Made by a program: the position numbers and the translations under genes
In this document: positions 20,305-32,275 of the stretch, one piece after another
Position numbering within the stretch: the stretch's first letter is position 1
Layout: the number at the start of each line of letters is the position of its first letter
Source of the DNA: Leuctra nigra
Taxonomy: Eukaryota > Arthropoda > Insecta > Plecoptera > Leuctridae
Assembly: GCA_934045905.1 (NCBI GenBank)
Contig: OW203768.1
Coordinates: 8,336,316-8,400,315 of the forward strand
Reading direction: 5' to 3'
DNA length: 64,000 bases
The notes under the pieces: generated by a model
What the model saw: the letters and a program-made list of their open reading frames with translations, nothing else
Databases searched by the model: none
Told to the model about the DNA's origin: nothing

Positions 20305-21640
20305 GATGTTGGATTTTATTTATTGCTAACATATAAAGTGGAAATTAATGAAGATAATCTTAAATTGAATCTCTAGAACATGAAAGCGATTTTATCACAG
20401 AAGTTAGAAAAGATGATCAAGCGTCGAACGTTTATGATTGTGTAAGTACTTTTTAGAATTATCTACACATTTAGAAATGAGAACCATTTAAAATTCAAAT
20501 GAGAAGATGCAATATTGTCAAAACAGTAATTTACAAGTTGATGAGAAATGTTGACACTTTTCTTGAGAGGAATTCAGCGTTATTGCATTCAGAAGAGACC
20601 GAGGCACGACTCGAAAGATTTTTAAAGTCTACGTAGAATATTTTGGACAATATCAAGGTGGTCCCGTATTTCTTATGTTTATCAAATCACAAACACTGTC
20701 GAACGATGCTCACAATATTCAAACAAATAAAGAAACGGACTCAAAAACTAGTTCATGTCACAATGTAATTTGGCCCACTACGAGTAGGCATTCAAAACAA
20801 ATTGAAATACTGGTCGAATAGTGGACGAACGCTGAGAAAAATACGCCGAAATATTTGTACGATAAGCGATGATGCGAATTAAAATATTCTAGCTTGAGAA
20901 ATAAAATTTAGAGCGTTATAATGTATATTCAATAACGATCAATTCTTCAGGACAAAAATAATACCGACAAACACTCCGATTTCTTGACAGCAAAACTTTT
21001 GCCAATAAAATATTATACATCACAACAAAATTAATAAGTAAAGAGTTAAAAAAATATCTTCGTAACTATTTTTATTTCACTTGAGGACAAATCGACGCTT
21101 GACGATCAACAATGTTACAACAACAAGAACTCGTCGCGTGCTAATATCGACGCTGGACGTCGGGACGGTTGGACTCCGGGCGATGTGGCGTCTGAAGCCC
21201 GACTGACGTGCTGGAGAGAAGCATGGCTTGACTACCCCCCTCCCCCCAACCACCCGCCAGGCGCAACCCTTCCACTGATAACAGAGCATAATGTCAGGGG
21301 TGGGAAATGGTTTTCGCTTGTGGATGGATTTAAGCTGATGTTATGATTATTAAAGAATGCGGGTGTGAGCAAGTTTCAAGGTAATGTCGAGTTAAAGGGA
21401 GTTGTTGGAAGCCATTGAGATTCGTTGCGGTTTTATCGGTTGTTTTCAGTCTACTGAGAGATAGACACAGTTTCTAGCTCATAGAAAACATGACATCTAG
21501 GTACGTTTTTATCTGCCAAACATATTTTTAACGGAGGTGTTTTTATTAATAGTTTTTTTAGAATGATTTAAATTTAGGCATTTTGAAATTTTGTAGAATG
21601 CTAAAAACAAATTTAAAAGGTCGATACCTAACATAAATTA
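20305..21640. other. Upstream region of the host exon, nothing certain
   Basis: On the minus strand this is the 5' side of the 339-codon exon. I see no clear TATA box or initiator; the ATG lies 50 bases after an AT-rich stretch. A GC-rich patch at about 21130-21290 contains no recognisable protein. A 5' untranslated exon could lie here but cannot be proved. Confidence 0.3.
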
Positions 21641-21644
21641 TCAG

Positions 21645-22545
21645 ACTAGGAAAACGCTCTGTGTAACGCGTTGATGAGCGAGCACGGATACACGCAACAC
21701 CTCGAACCGAAATTATGTCTATCGAATGTCATTAAAAGCCAATAATTCTTTAGTTTCGTCACATACTTGTATAAAAATCTCCAAAATCTCCAAAAATATT
21801 GGTGCCAATCCTTGCTAAGTTTTAAGTTGATCGATTAAACCTTTATGATTGAACGGTTCCTTGTTAATTTTCAAAAATCACAGGATCTCGTTCAAAAAAT
21901 ATACCTGGGACCACCCATATGATATGATATGTAGTGTGTGTACACAATATCAGATCAATCTGTTGAACGGTCATTATTAGTTTCATATCGTTTAAAACTT
22001 TCTGCTCTAACTATACCTTGCCTTGAACTGTAGATTCGAAGTCGCCGTGAATTTGACATCCAACACGCAAAATGTCCCTAAAATGACAAAAACTTTTGAA
22101 AATAACGACAGATTAGAGTGAAAATTGGCAAAAATACTTTAAATGTTGGTACCAATGACCATGCGAAGTTTTTAGTTGGTCTGTCAATCGGTTCCAGTTT
22201 AAATTTCAAAAATCACAGGAAAAATGGTTTCAAATTTGAACCAATTGGAGGATTTGGCTGAAATTTTTTTTGATTGGGTACAATGTTGGTTGCAATGACT
22301 TTCCTAAATTTCAAATTGATCGAACCAACCAATCGAAAGATAATTTTTATAAAATTTGAACCAATCACAGGATCCCGTTCAGAAAAGATCCCAGGGATCG
22401 CATAGATTACGTTAGTATGTGTACAAAATTTCAGATCGATTGGTTGAGCGGTTTGACCTGGGCAGTGCAGGCAAAAAAAAACACACAGAGAAAGTGCCAT
22501 AAGAGTACCGTGGTGACGCTCGCTACGCTCGCTCAAATATTATCA
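21645..22545 (+). repeat. Dispersed repeat family R1, copy C (longest copy)
   Basis: It starts CTAGGAAAACGCTCTGTGTA followed by ACGCGTTGATGAGCGAGC and ends GACGCTCGCTACGCTCGCTC. The body repeats a sentence-like module several times: a 'fails to reach/AAATTTCAAATTGATCG…' block, then CAAAAATCACAGGA, occurs at about 21890, 22215 and 22365 with variation. The internal repetition implies the family is built from ~150-bp diverged modules. Confidence 0.6.
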
Positions 22546-23096
22546 AAAATCTTAAATCTTAATCCAAAAATCAGAATCTTAATCCAATACGGTAATGGTT
22601 TAGCAGAAACCAACTTATATTACCGGCAAAAATGTAAATTGAAAATGTTTTCTCAGACAAATAATAAAAGCGGTGTAAATTGCGCCATGGAAGAGGGATG
22701 TTTTCTAAAGTGAATCATGTCATGGGAAATCAAAGGCACTGCGTATTTTCCTTCAATTGGTTATGAAAGTGGAACAGAGTTTTCATCGTTTTCCTCTACA
22801 ATCATGCGGCTAAAGTTTGATCTAAAGTACTTAGGTTTACTTGTTAAATAAAAAAAATCTTTCATGCCACACAAATTTGAAAAGGATGTCTCATTTTACT
22901 TCTTTTTCGCCCACGGATCACCTATTTCAATAAACTGTGAGAAGAAGATTCATCCCGTTAGACAAATTCAACGGAGATTTTATACATTTATTCTAACGAA
23001 CATGTAGATTTTTTAATCAATTGTGTCCAATAGTTTAAGAGTGCTGAGTAGTGAGCGTGGCCTTGTAGAGATTTTAATCGATTTTTATAAATCTTA
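22546..23096. other. Intergenic, nothing recognised
   Basis: AT-rich DNA; no exon or structured repeat seen. Confidence 0.35.
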
Positions 23097-23362
23097 TACC
23101 AATGTACTTGCTAACAAAATAGGGCTTTGTACGAGTATTCAGAACAGTTCAATGAAAATAATTTCATAGTTCGGACCGAAATAAGTTATTAGTTTTATTT
23201 TGTCCAACAGATGTTTAGTGCCATAATTTTACTAATTTTCGGGCACTAAACGTCTGTAGGACAAAGTAAATCTTTTAAACCATTACAAGCTGAGGAATTA
23301 TTTTCACTGAACTGTTCTGAATACTCGTACAAAGCCTTATTTTGATAACAATTACATTGGTA
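23097..23362. mobile_element. Palindromic MITE (~265 bp)
   Basis: The outer blocks ATACCAATGTA and TACATTGGTA are mirrored. Inside them, GGCTTTGTACGAGTATTCAG and AACAGTTCA at the left are mirrored by TGAACTGTTCTGAATACTCG and TACAAAGCC at the right. A central hairpin, CAACAGATGTTTAGTGCC with GGGCACTAAACGTCTGTAGG, also pairs. No coding content. Confidence 0.7.
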
Positions 23363-25849
23363 AAATATATTGATACAAATCGATTAAAAAACTCTTCAAG
23401 GTCAAACCATCTCTCTCTGTCCCTGATATCCAAGCGCCTCGCATTTTTGCAGATTTACACCGTAAAACAGGTTTATTCATGCATTGTTTCATGGGTTATC
23501 CAAGTAATTAACACTTTACTGCACAATACAAAAGTGTGTCATAAATCATTGTTAGATTAATCAAATATTGAGCGAAATTTCTCATGCTCGAATGTCCGCG
23601 GTATACCAGCTTTTGATTCAGCACATAAATTCTGTTGCCAACCACTTTTACTTCCAACGAATTAAAAATAAAATTCACCCGACATTTTCCCTCTGTAAAG
23701 TTTCTTCCCCACTTCTCTTTGCGAATTGAATCGATCTATACTCAGCCTTCTTCCACTCACTCCTAGCGATTGAGATAACTTCGTACTTGATACCACTTCG
23801 CTACTTCAGACGCGGAGCTTTGCACAACACACTTCTTGCCGCCAGACTTGGGGCTGTTTTCACCAGAGAAAAGCTCGCTGTGATATCATTCAAAATAGTA
23901 GCTCTATAGCAGGTGTAAGAAATAGCAAATGCGAACGGTATGCGGAGAAGAAAGAAGTAACGTTATGATTTTATTTTTATTTTCATGTGCTCATTTTACT
24001 ATTTTTATTCTAATATATTCTGTATAATTCGTTATATTGAAGTATATTTTAACAAGTTACGATGTGATTAAATCTGATATATATTTTGACAATTGACTTC
24101 TCCGAAGTTGAAAATGTGCTTGCTTTTTTTACGCGTTTGTGGATATTATCAGCCCTAGACGCAAACAATAAGACAATTTAATAAAATGAGACGATTGATA
24201 CCAGGAAATATGTTCCAGTGTATAAAATGGACCGCGATATTTCGCAGAGGTGTTCGGTCGGCTACCTCAGGCGAGACTGACAAGACAACACCAAAGCATA
24301 AACAAACCTTACTAGGTTAAAATGACCCCTAAGTAAACATTATCAGCCAACCGAGCTATTTCTTCGATGACTCATGGCGCAGTATTGTGCGGGATTTGCT
24401 TATACGCGGGAGGAAAGGTGGTATGACAAGTTCACCGATTGCTCAGTAGGGGTCATTTTATGATCATTTATGATCTATCTCCTAGCAGCATTTTAACCAA
24501 CCAGTGCATAGGAATTAAATTGTACGAGCAACAAGGCAAATTAAAAAGGGATATTCGTTGTGAAAAATATCCGACCGAATTGAAAATTAACACTGCATTT
24601 TTGAATGCTTTTACTTTGACAGGTATTCATAGCTTGCACGAACTTCTTTTGTTTTATATAAGCAATGCTAAATTATTGAATTTTCCACCTAAGGACAGAC
24701 AATACGTTGGCACGTTGACGGGTCAGTTTATAACTTTATTGAGGTATATCGATGTATTTTTGTAATGTGAGTGATTCCTCTGCGTACTAAAGATATCTCC
24801 GCAGCCTATACAAATTCTCAGGTACCCATTAAGGTGGATCTTACCATTCAATATGAGTTGAAATTAGTATTGATATCAGTTTATATGCACTTAGACTGAA
24901 AAATAAAATTAATGAAAAAAATCTAGTTTGACAATTTTCCGGGAAATCTTTGGAAAATCAATTTTTAAAATACAGATAGTAATACACATGCAACTTTGTA
25001 ACTATATTATAGAATTCGCTACGATTTTGTTGTAAGTATCTTTATACTATCTACTTTGTTGAGGGTTGGTTTGTAACACCCTTTTATGTTCCCAAAAAAT
25101 AAAATATAAATGTTTTTTGTCCCCCTAAATCACACATACATGAATGTCATTTTCTGTTGCCTACATATTAAAGAAGGGTATTTCAAATATATTGCAAACT
25201 AGTTCATTACACGCGTCAAACCATCTTGAATCCAATGCCGAAAGTTTGACATTGATTGGACTTATATTAACGTCACTCTGTGTGTTTATGTGATGCTACT
25301 TATTTTGTTGTTATCTGGAAAAGTTTTGCGATGTCTTGGGCCGGCTAGTCGCGCCACTAGCGGTGTGAATCTCACGTTCTGACACCCGCATGCCTGCGCG
25401 GGGGAGGGGGGAAGTCTGTTAGGTCTTGGCGAGGGTCTTGGTCGGTCTTGGTCGGCCTTTGTCTGGTCAGGTAGCGAGCATAAACTGTTTATGGCTGGGG
25501 GGATGTATTGGTTTACATTTCGCGGTAGCTGAATCTGTTGAATGACTGACTTTGCTCACGCGGCAAAGTGTGATTGGACTGTGTTGTACAAAACTAATTT
25601 TCTAATTAGTAGACAAGGAATGTCAATAATAATAATAATATAAGGATTAAAGTATAAGGACACATGTTTTGTGAGTCTACAAACTTTTGTGGACATACAA
25701 ATTTTTTTTGATCTGATAAAATCTGAACATCTGATAAAATCTGATCTGAACATCAGATTTTGTTTGACCATTGAGTTTGATCTGATGTTCACGTCCCCCA
25801 CCCCATGCCCCCCGCGCCCCCTGCCAGGGAATAAAGTGGGATTGATTTG
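23363..25849. other. Intergenic, a GC-rich island only
   Basis: Mostly AT-rich. At about 25325-25480 there is a GC-rich patch with CGCGCCACTAGCGGTGTGAA and iterations of GGTCTTGGTCGG; it could be a repeat end or a promoter-proximal island. A short inverted pair (TTAAAATGACCCCTAAG and TAGGGGTCATTTTATGA, 24317-24463) may be a small MITE. A 108-residue open frame at 24439 has no recognisable features. Confidence 0.3.
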
Positions 25850-26320
25850 GTATCATCAGTCAAATTGCAATTGATTGAGTTTGATTACATAATTCCAAAA
25901 ATTTTCAACGCAATGACGAGAAAATTGACTTACGGCCTTCTACCTCTGAAGTACAGATTTGTACCCATGTACCAATAATACAATTTCAATCTGTTACCAT
26001 GGCGAAGACATTGTTGCCACGGCAGTATAGCTAATACCATCGCTGAGTTCAAAGGTACACTTAGTAAAGAAATACCTATCAGCCAAAAGTAAAAACGGCA
26101 TCTGAACGAAGCGGATTGGCTGCTTCGAGCATATAACTATTAATGCTCGAAGATTGGCTGCTGGTAATTTTCTTTGACAATCAGTCCTTGTTATTATCAA
26201 TGAAATGAAATCTAACCTACACTACTAGAGTTAGATTCTCACCTCTATGGTTGACGAGTTAGCACATACTTCATTGGATGATGCCATCAATTGAAAATCA
26301 AATTAAAATTTCCTGTTATA
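25850..26320. repeat. Dispersed repeat R3, copy B
   Basis: It has ATCATCAGTCAAATTGC, ACGGCCTTCTACCTCTGAAG, AAAACGGCATCTGAACGAAG and GACAATCAGTCCTTGTTATT in the same order as the copy at 14190. A small hairpin (CTTCGAGCATATAACTATTA with TAATGCTCGAAG) interrupts the GATTGGCTGCT motif, duplicating it on both sides, which looks like a tiny insertion. Confidence 0.5.
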
Positions 26321-26470
26321 ACTTTCGATTGCTTTGAAACTCATAGTCAAAAACTACTTGTCAGGGGCATTTGAGAGAACTGGGCATTTATGTAAAATTA
26401 TGCACGTTCTTATATTCCATCGAAATATTAACAACTTGCACTAGGCGGGAACAACGGAGCGTAAAGTCGG

Positions 26471-26672
26471 ATGTTTTTTTGTCTGGGGTTTAACGTCGCA
26501 CTGTTCTGAAGCGAGGCTAATGGCGACGGATTAATGATTATGATGATGATTGGGAGATGATGGTGAAGATTAGGTAAGGATGGAAGGTGGGAAGGATGCG
26601 GTCGTGGCCTATTAGTAGGGTACCTTCCCAGCATTTGCCTGTCGACTGAGGGAATACTACGAAAAAAAAACA
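26471..26672 (-). mobile_element. tRNA-derived SINE, 5'-truncated copy
   Basis: On the minus strand it matches the body and tail of the full SINE at 40018. It runs from the CCTCAGTCGACAGG-like block, through GGTACCCTACTAATAGGCCA and the CATCATCATAATCATTAATC microsatellite, to GCAGTGCGACGTTAAACCCC-like sequence. The tRNA-like head is missing. Confidence 0.7.
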
Positions 26673-27584
26673 GTCAGCAAGTCGGATGCATTGGGCAATA
26701 GATTACTGGGCATTTTACCTATTAGCTGATTTGTTTGTGATATTTTGTTATTTATTACGTTATATTTATGATTCATGTGACAATTTTTCTACTTTCAATT
26801 TATGTTGAAGACAAATTACTTTTGAAAAATAAGAAACTTGGAGGTAGGCATCTAAAAGAGTGATCACTGTTTCGCGAGTTCACTTTTTGGGCTAGGGATT
26901 CGTTTTACCAAATCAGTATTTTGTCTGACATTTCATATTATTTGGAATCGTGGAAAACAGTATAAAACATTTCGGCATTGGGACAGTTATATTGCAATGA
27001 TATTATCAATATTATAGGCTTATAATGCGTAGTTTATTTTATGTATAATTATATTGTTATTGGTAATTGTGAACGAGCTGTAGTCGTTTGTAATTTACAA
27101 CGATTATTGATTAGCCAGTCGTAACAATATTTGTACCGTTATGTAATTTTCATTGCCCTATAAAGGGGCGATTGCAAATAAAAACATCGAATTATTGAGT
27201 CAGCGCATAGCTGAAAATTTAATATTTTGCCGTGTTGATAATACATTTTCGAATGTAGAATCTCGGTAGAATCAATTAGTTTGGGTAACTGAACTAATTG
27301 TGTCAATAATTGATACAAAGGTTTCTATGTAAATTTTGTCCGGAAGATCCGATGATTGTTGTAAGACATGAATTATATGAATTGCAATAATTAAGCACCT
27401 TTGGTGTAATTATTGCAAGATGAAGCATTCAACTGAATGTAGAATTCGGTACATGAGGAGCAGAATGCCGGTAGTCAATTAGGACTAAATAATTTTTCAG
27501 CTCAAAAGCACTTCATCCCTCATTCATTGAACAATATTTGTAATGGTGTTGAATACGTATGTACCTCAATAAAACTAAATTTGT
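26673..27584. other. Intergenic, nothing recognised
   Basis: AT-rich DNA without exon-like or repeat structure that I can identify. Confidence 0.35.
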
Positions 27585-27705
27585 TAACATCAGTCAAACA
27601 AAAGGCAATGGTTAGATCTTGATTACATCATTCCAGAAGTGTGCAAGGACGAGACAATTGAGACAATTGACTTCCGGCCTTCTACCTCTGAGTTACAGAA
27701 ATATG
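27585..27705. repeat. Dispersed repeat R3, copy C (short)
   Basis: It carries ACATCAGTCAAACAAAAGGC, GATTACATCATTCCAGAAG and CCGGCCTTCTACCTCTGAG, matching the start of copy B. The distal half is absent. Confidence 0.5.
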
Positions 27706-30700
27706 AACAAATATGTATTCTAATGTGCCTCTGCATCCAGAGTTGAATCATTGTCCGGGCTCTTTCTTCCGAGATTCTGGAAATGTGAGATCACAGCTGC
27801 ATGTTTGGGTTTACTGTCAACTACCTGCCTGTTTACGACCTGCCAGACCAGCCGTGACTGTTTATGAGTTTGTGAGACAGAGAGACAGAGATAGATACAT
27901 CTCTCTCTCTCTCGCACTCACACAAAGAATGTTACAACCGGAGAAATAGGTTTGCTTATAAAAGCAATACATCCGTGCTCAACGAGCTCTCTGAGAGCAC
28001 TGCGCTGATGGCGGTAGAACTTGGCATCATATAGGTAAAATCCGCCTTAACTATAAAATATCTTCAAAAAAGCAGAGATTCACAGCTATTCTGCGTGCCA
28101 TGAAGATGGCGGCATGGCAACAAAATGGATGACATCACATGCAACCTATGAATGCACAAACATTTAAATCACACATCGAAGAAGTCAAATAATCAAAATA
28201 TCGTAATTTCTCTCTACCAATTAATTTCCTGTTAATCCAGATAAAAATCCCGAGAAGGAATTTAAGAAAATCTACCATCTACAAATGGCAACATGGTCCA
28301 CTAGGAATGATTCACAACATGAAATATCCCGTGTGCTTTTGATGGACAGTGTTGCATGACGCGATATCTAATGCGATGACAGACTTGGAATGCATCACGC
28401 TGATCTAGAAAAGTCACTCACAACACGAAAACACAGTCGACAAAAGCAAACGTGATTCTGACATTTTTCAAATTTTATAAAAATCACGTTTTTTATATCG
28501 ATTTGTGTATTCAGAGCCCAGTTTAATTTTGTTTCTGGCATTCGGCGGTGACTAAAACAGAAATAAAAACATGGCTTTTACAGAGTTGCCGTGTCTATTA
28601 AGCACAGTGGTCAATTCTGTTGGGGGAATTCAATTGACAGACCGGAATCGTGTGGTGTATTAGTGAATGACAATTTAATTCAATTCAAATTGTTTTTGAA
28701 GAATGGAACCAATCGATGTGTTTATGTATCTAAGAGAATTTGAGTTGATTGTCAATAGGTGTAAATTTCAGAGGAAATTAAGGATAAAATGTAAACTTTT
28801 GTTTCTGTTAACGGAATGAATTGATTAAATACATCGTATTGAATGATTGTGAACATATTGAAACAAGATTCAAAATCAAAATGTAACTAAAATGAACCAC
28901 AGAAACAAGACAACTAATGTGATCAAATTATGAGAAGAATAATTAATGAAACACCTAAACAAACCTAAAGAATTTTCTACTTCAAGATAAATAATAAGAT
29001 CAAAATAGCCGCACAGCAGAAGAAATACAAGTACACCTACGACTTTAAATATTATGCTTTTATTATGTTTTAGTAATTTTCTATCTATCTTTTATAATAT
29101 TTAGATTTAGTTAAGATTTAGTTAGTTGGTTACATGGAAGATCAACAGACACAATAGTGTATTTCCTGTTGAATGTTCGCCATTTTGTTTATCATGCAAA
29201 TAAAGATAATTGAATTGAATTGAATTGAATTGAAATAACATGCTTTGAGAGTTATGGTTAATATATATTTTAATGTAAAACATTGTAAAACATTTTCGCA
29301 TCTGAAATGTAATTAAGACATCCACGCTGCATTTTCTCTAAAAAAAAATTACTTTATTTTTCAATCGAGCTGCTATTATCTTCCAGACAATGAATTGTGT
29401 GCATCGTCTTCATTACCTGGCCGCGAACAAGGTTCGAACAAGTTCGAACAAGGTTCGTCCATCTGAATAAGCACCCCCCCCCCTCCCACCACCCACTTAC
29501 ACCGAGCATTACGTTGCCGTACCGCCTTGAGGGAAGTCCTTTGTTTCCTTCGCAAGGCAAGTATAGTCAGTTCGCTGAGACTTCGGCCCGTGGACTATCG
29601 GAGTAACTGTTTGAAAACTATTCAACTTTGCAACTACAGCTAAAGTTGGCAGGTCAGTTCTAATTTTATTAACAAACAATAATATATTTCCACTAATGTT
29701 TATTTTTGTCAAAATTATCATTCATAAAAGCGTAACTATCCAATACCCAGAATGTTCAAAATATCACATACAGACAATTTTAGAAGCAAGAGAAATAAAA
29801 AAATACCGTGATCAAAACCATGCAAATGTAGGTCTATTAGAAAGTAGAAACTTATGATTTTTCCATTTCTTTGGAAAAGAGCAAAATTGTAAAGTACCAC
29901 ATTTTGAGGTTTGAATTATATTTTTTTGGAAAATGGTACAGTGCACACAAAATTATCCGATTATCAAAATCCGATTATTGAATTATTATTATAAATATGA
30001 CAGTGAAAAAATGTGATAGTGACTGATAGGCAAAACCTAACGCTTTGAATTCCCAATAGTTATATTTAAACACACTCTATACTCTGTTACCTGAGGGGCC
30101 GTAGTCTCATGAACTAACTGTACACGACCTCCACCTTGAAGGGTCACAGCCTTTGTTCCTTGATAATGCAGGTTACATGTACTAGCGGAAGTTCAGCAAG
30201 AATAATGATGCAAAGAGGTTTGCAGTTTACTTTTTACCCCGTGATCATTAGCAACTGCATGGATTATTCTGCACAAGAAATGTAATTACTGCACACATTT
30301 CTATCTGCATTCGTAATTGCCCTCGCTGGCTTATTGTAATTCCCATTGAAATGTTTTTAGACTATTGAATGCTGAATGGAGTTTCTTTACATGAATTATC
30401 CACGAATTGTTCCGTGTTGGTCATGTTCGTAATGTTCCATTGTACTTGGAATAATGAACAACAGATTGACATTGAGTTTTATACTTGAAAATAATAGCGA
30501 GAACTTTGTAAATGTGAAGGGGGTTTATTTGCAGCAAATCAGAAACATCATGACTATGCTGTAACTAGCAAGAGATAATGGAAAAATAATCTACATAAAT
30601 TGTTCCATTACTTGACATTAAATTTTTAAAAGCTTTGAACCTGCGACTTTGAAGTTTGGTGATTGTGAAAGCTGATTTTTTTGCTTCAAATAATTAATTT

Positions 30701-32085
30701 TCTAACTAATTTATAATTGCCTTCCTCTAACTGGATCCTGTCTGAAATCTCTCGTTCAATGTTTGCACGTTCACAATTATGTGTTAATTTCATTGTCTCA
30801 CCCTAATTACGATTTGTCTCGAATTATTTTTCTTTGACATATTGATAATATAATTTGATTTTATCGACATCAATATATTAATATTTAATATATAAGAATT
30901 ATAAGAAGTTGAATTTATTTTATTTTTTATTGTTTGTTTACCAAGCGGTTTCTACCTAATTTTTAGTTTTGAATAGGATTGTTTTCAAAAAAATTCGGTT
31001 TATTCAAGCAGTTCATGTCAATACACAAGTCAAAATTCCATTCATACAGTAATACAATAATTTGCTAACATAATATAGCACAATTTATGAAATGAATAAT
31101 ACGATAATACTAATATCGATTCTGAAAACTATCAAGAAGTAAGTTATTATCTTTCTTCTTTAAAATACCGTGTCCCAGGGATTATAATTTTAACGACAAT
31201 GTTTTATTATTATAATGAAAATTTTTTATATCAACTTGTTTTCTTTTGTTTTGTACACAAAATTTTGCTTCAAGACAATGAGCACATTTTTGCGTCCTTT
31301 TTGTATTTGGTAAATATTAAATAACGTGAAATAACGATACGAGTCAACAAAGTCGGGCAGAGCAGAAATGGTTCTAAATTACTCAAGTTAACAGAATTGA
31401 ATTAATAATGATTGACGAACGTAACGTAATTGAATAGAAACAGAGTCCAAATGCATTAGTATGATAGAAAATTGTCTAATTAAAGCAGAAATATAATTTG
31501 TTTTATGAGGTAAATTAATATTGTAGTTACTGAGTGCTGATGATATGAAGGTATATGACAAGCTTTTGATAATCAAAGTTCATGTTGTAACATTTCAACT
31601 TGATATGTTGGTATATATTGAAAACTTAAAAAAATTTGAAGAAAGTTTGTTCAAGTCAATAATGGAGATAGAAACCCAACAAAACAACTAAATTTCCTGT
31701 TTCTACAACTTATAGCCTGTCAAAAGTCAATTGAGCTTTTTGACATAAAATGAACTTACGACTACTTACAATTTCAAGAAATGCGCCCTGTTGTGAGGAT
31801 TCCATTCCCTATCATGGCAGATATTTAGACACATGCATTCTAAAATCGATTCCCCAATAATCTGTTTGCATACCAGGCCAGCTATCTCCTCGCAGGAATT
31901 TCACCGGGACGCCAGTGAATGTCTACATGTTGTGTTGTCGATCGGCAGTGTCGATGCGATGAACCTAGAGAACGGCGACGCGTGAAACCCGATACATGCG
32001 ACACGCACGAATGGAGGTACAATCAATGGGCAATTAACACACGCGTGACCTGTAATGTGATGACCTGAGGTGAATCCCGCTCGTA
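27706..32085. other. Long intergenic stretch, low-complexity motifs only
   Basis: A GAGACAGAGA/TCTCTCTC stretch (27875-27920), a (GAATT)n microsatellite (29211-29236) and a short C run (29474-29483) are present. A strong donor-like GGTGTAAGT on the minus strand at about 29500 follows a GC-richer stretch, but none of the frames before it looks like a known protein. A further GC-richer stretch at 31880-32060 is also unassigned. Confidence 0.3.
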
Positions 32086-32275
32086 ATAGTTGGCAACACT
32101 GTAAAGCTCTATCATCATAGATGGCAACACAGTAAAGCTCTATCATCATATCTGGCAACACTGTAAAGCTTTATCATCATAGCTGGCAGCACTGTAAAGC
32201 TCTATCATCATAGATGGCAACACTGTAATAGCTGGCAACATCGTAAAGCTATCATCATAAATGGCAACGCTGTGT
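32086..32275. repeat. 31-bp minisatellite, about six copies
   Basis: The unit is close to TGGCAACACTGTAAAGCTCT followed by ATCATCATAGA. It repeats about six times; the last two units carry deletions. Non-coding. Confidence 0.85.

Noticed and set aside
24439..24765. 108-residue plus-strand frame
   Set aside because: AT-rich codon use, no domain or splice signals that I can recognise; kept as intergenic.
29354..29560. Minus-strand exon ending in a GGTGTAAGT donor
   Set aside because: The donor is good, but all three frames before it lack family resemblance and the acceptor side is unclear; not enough for a feature.
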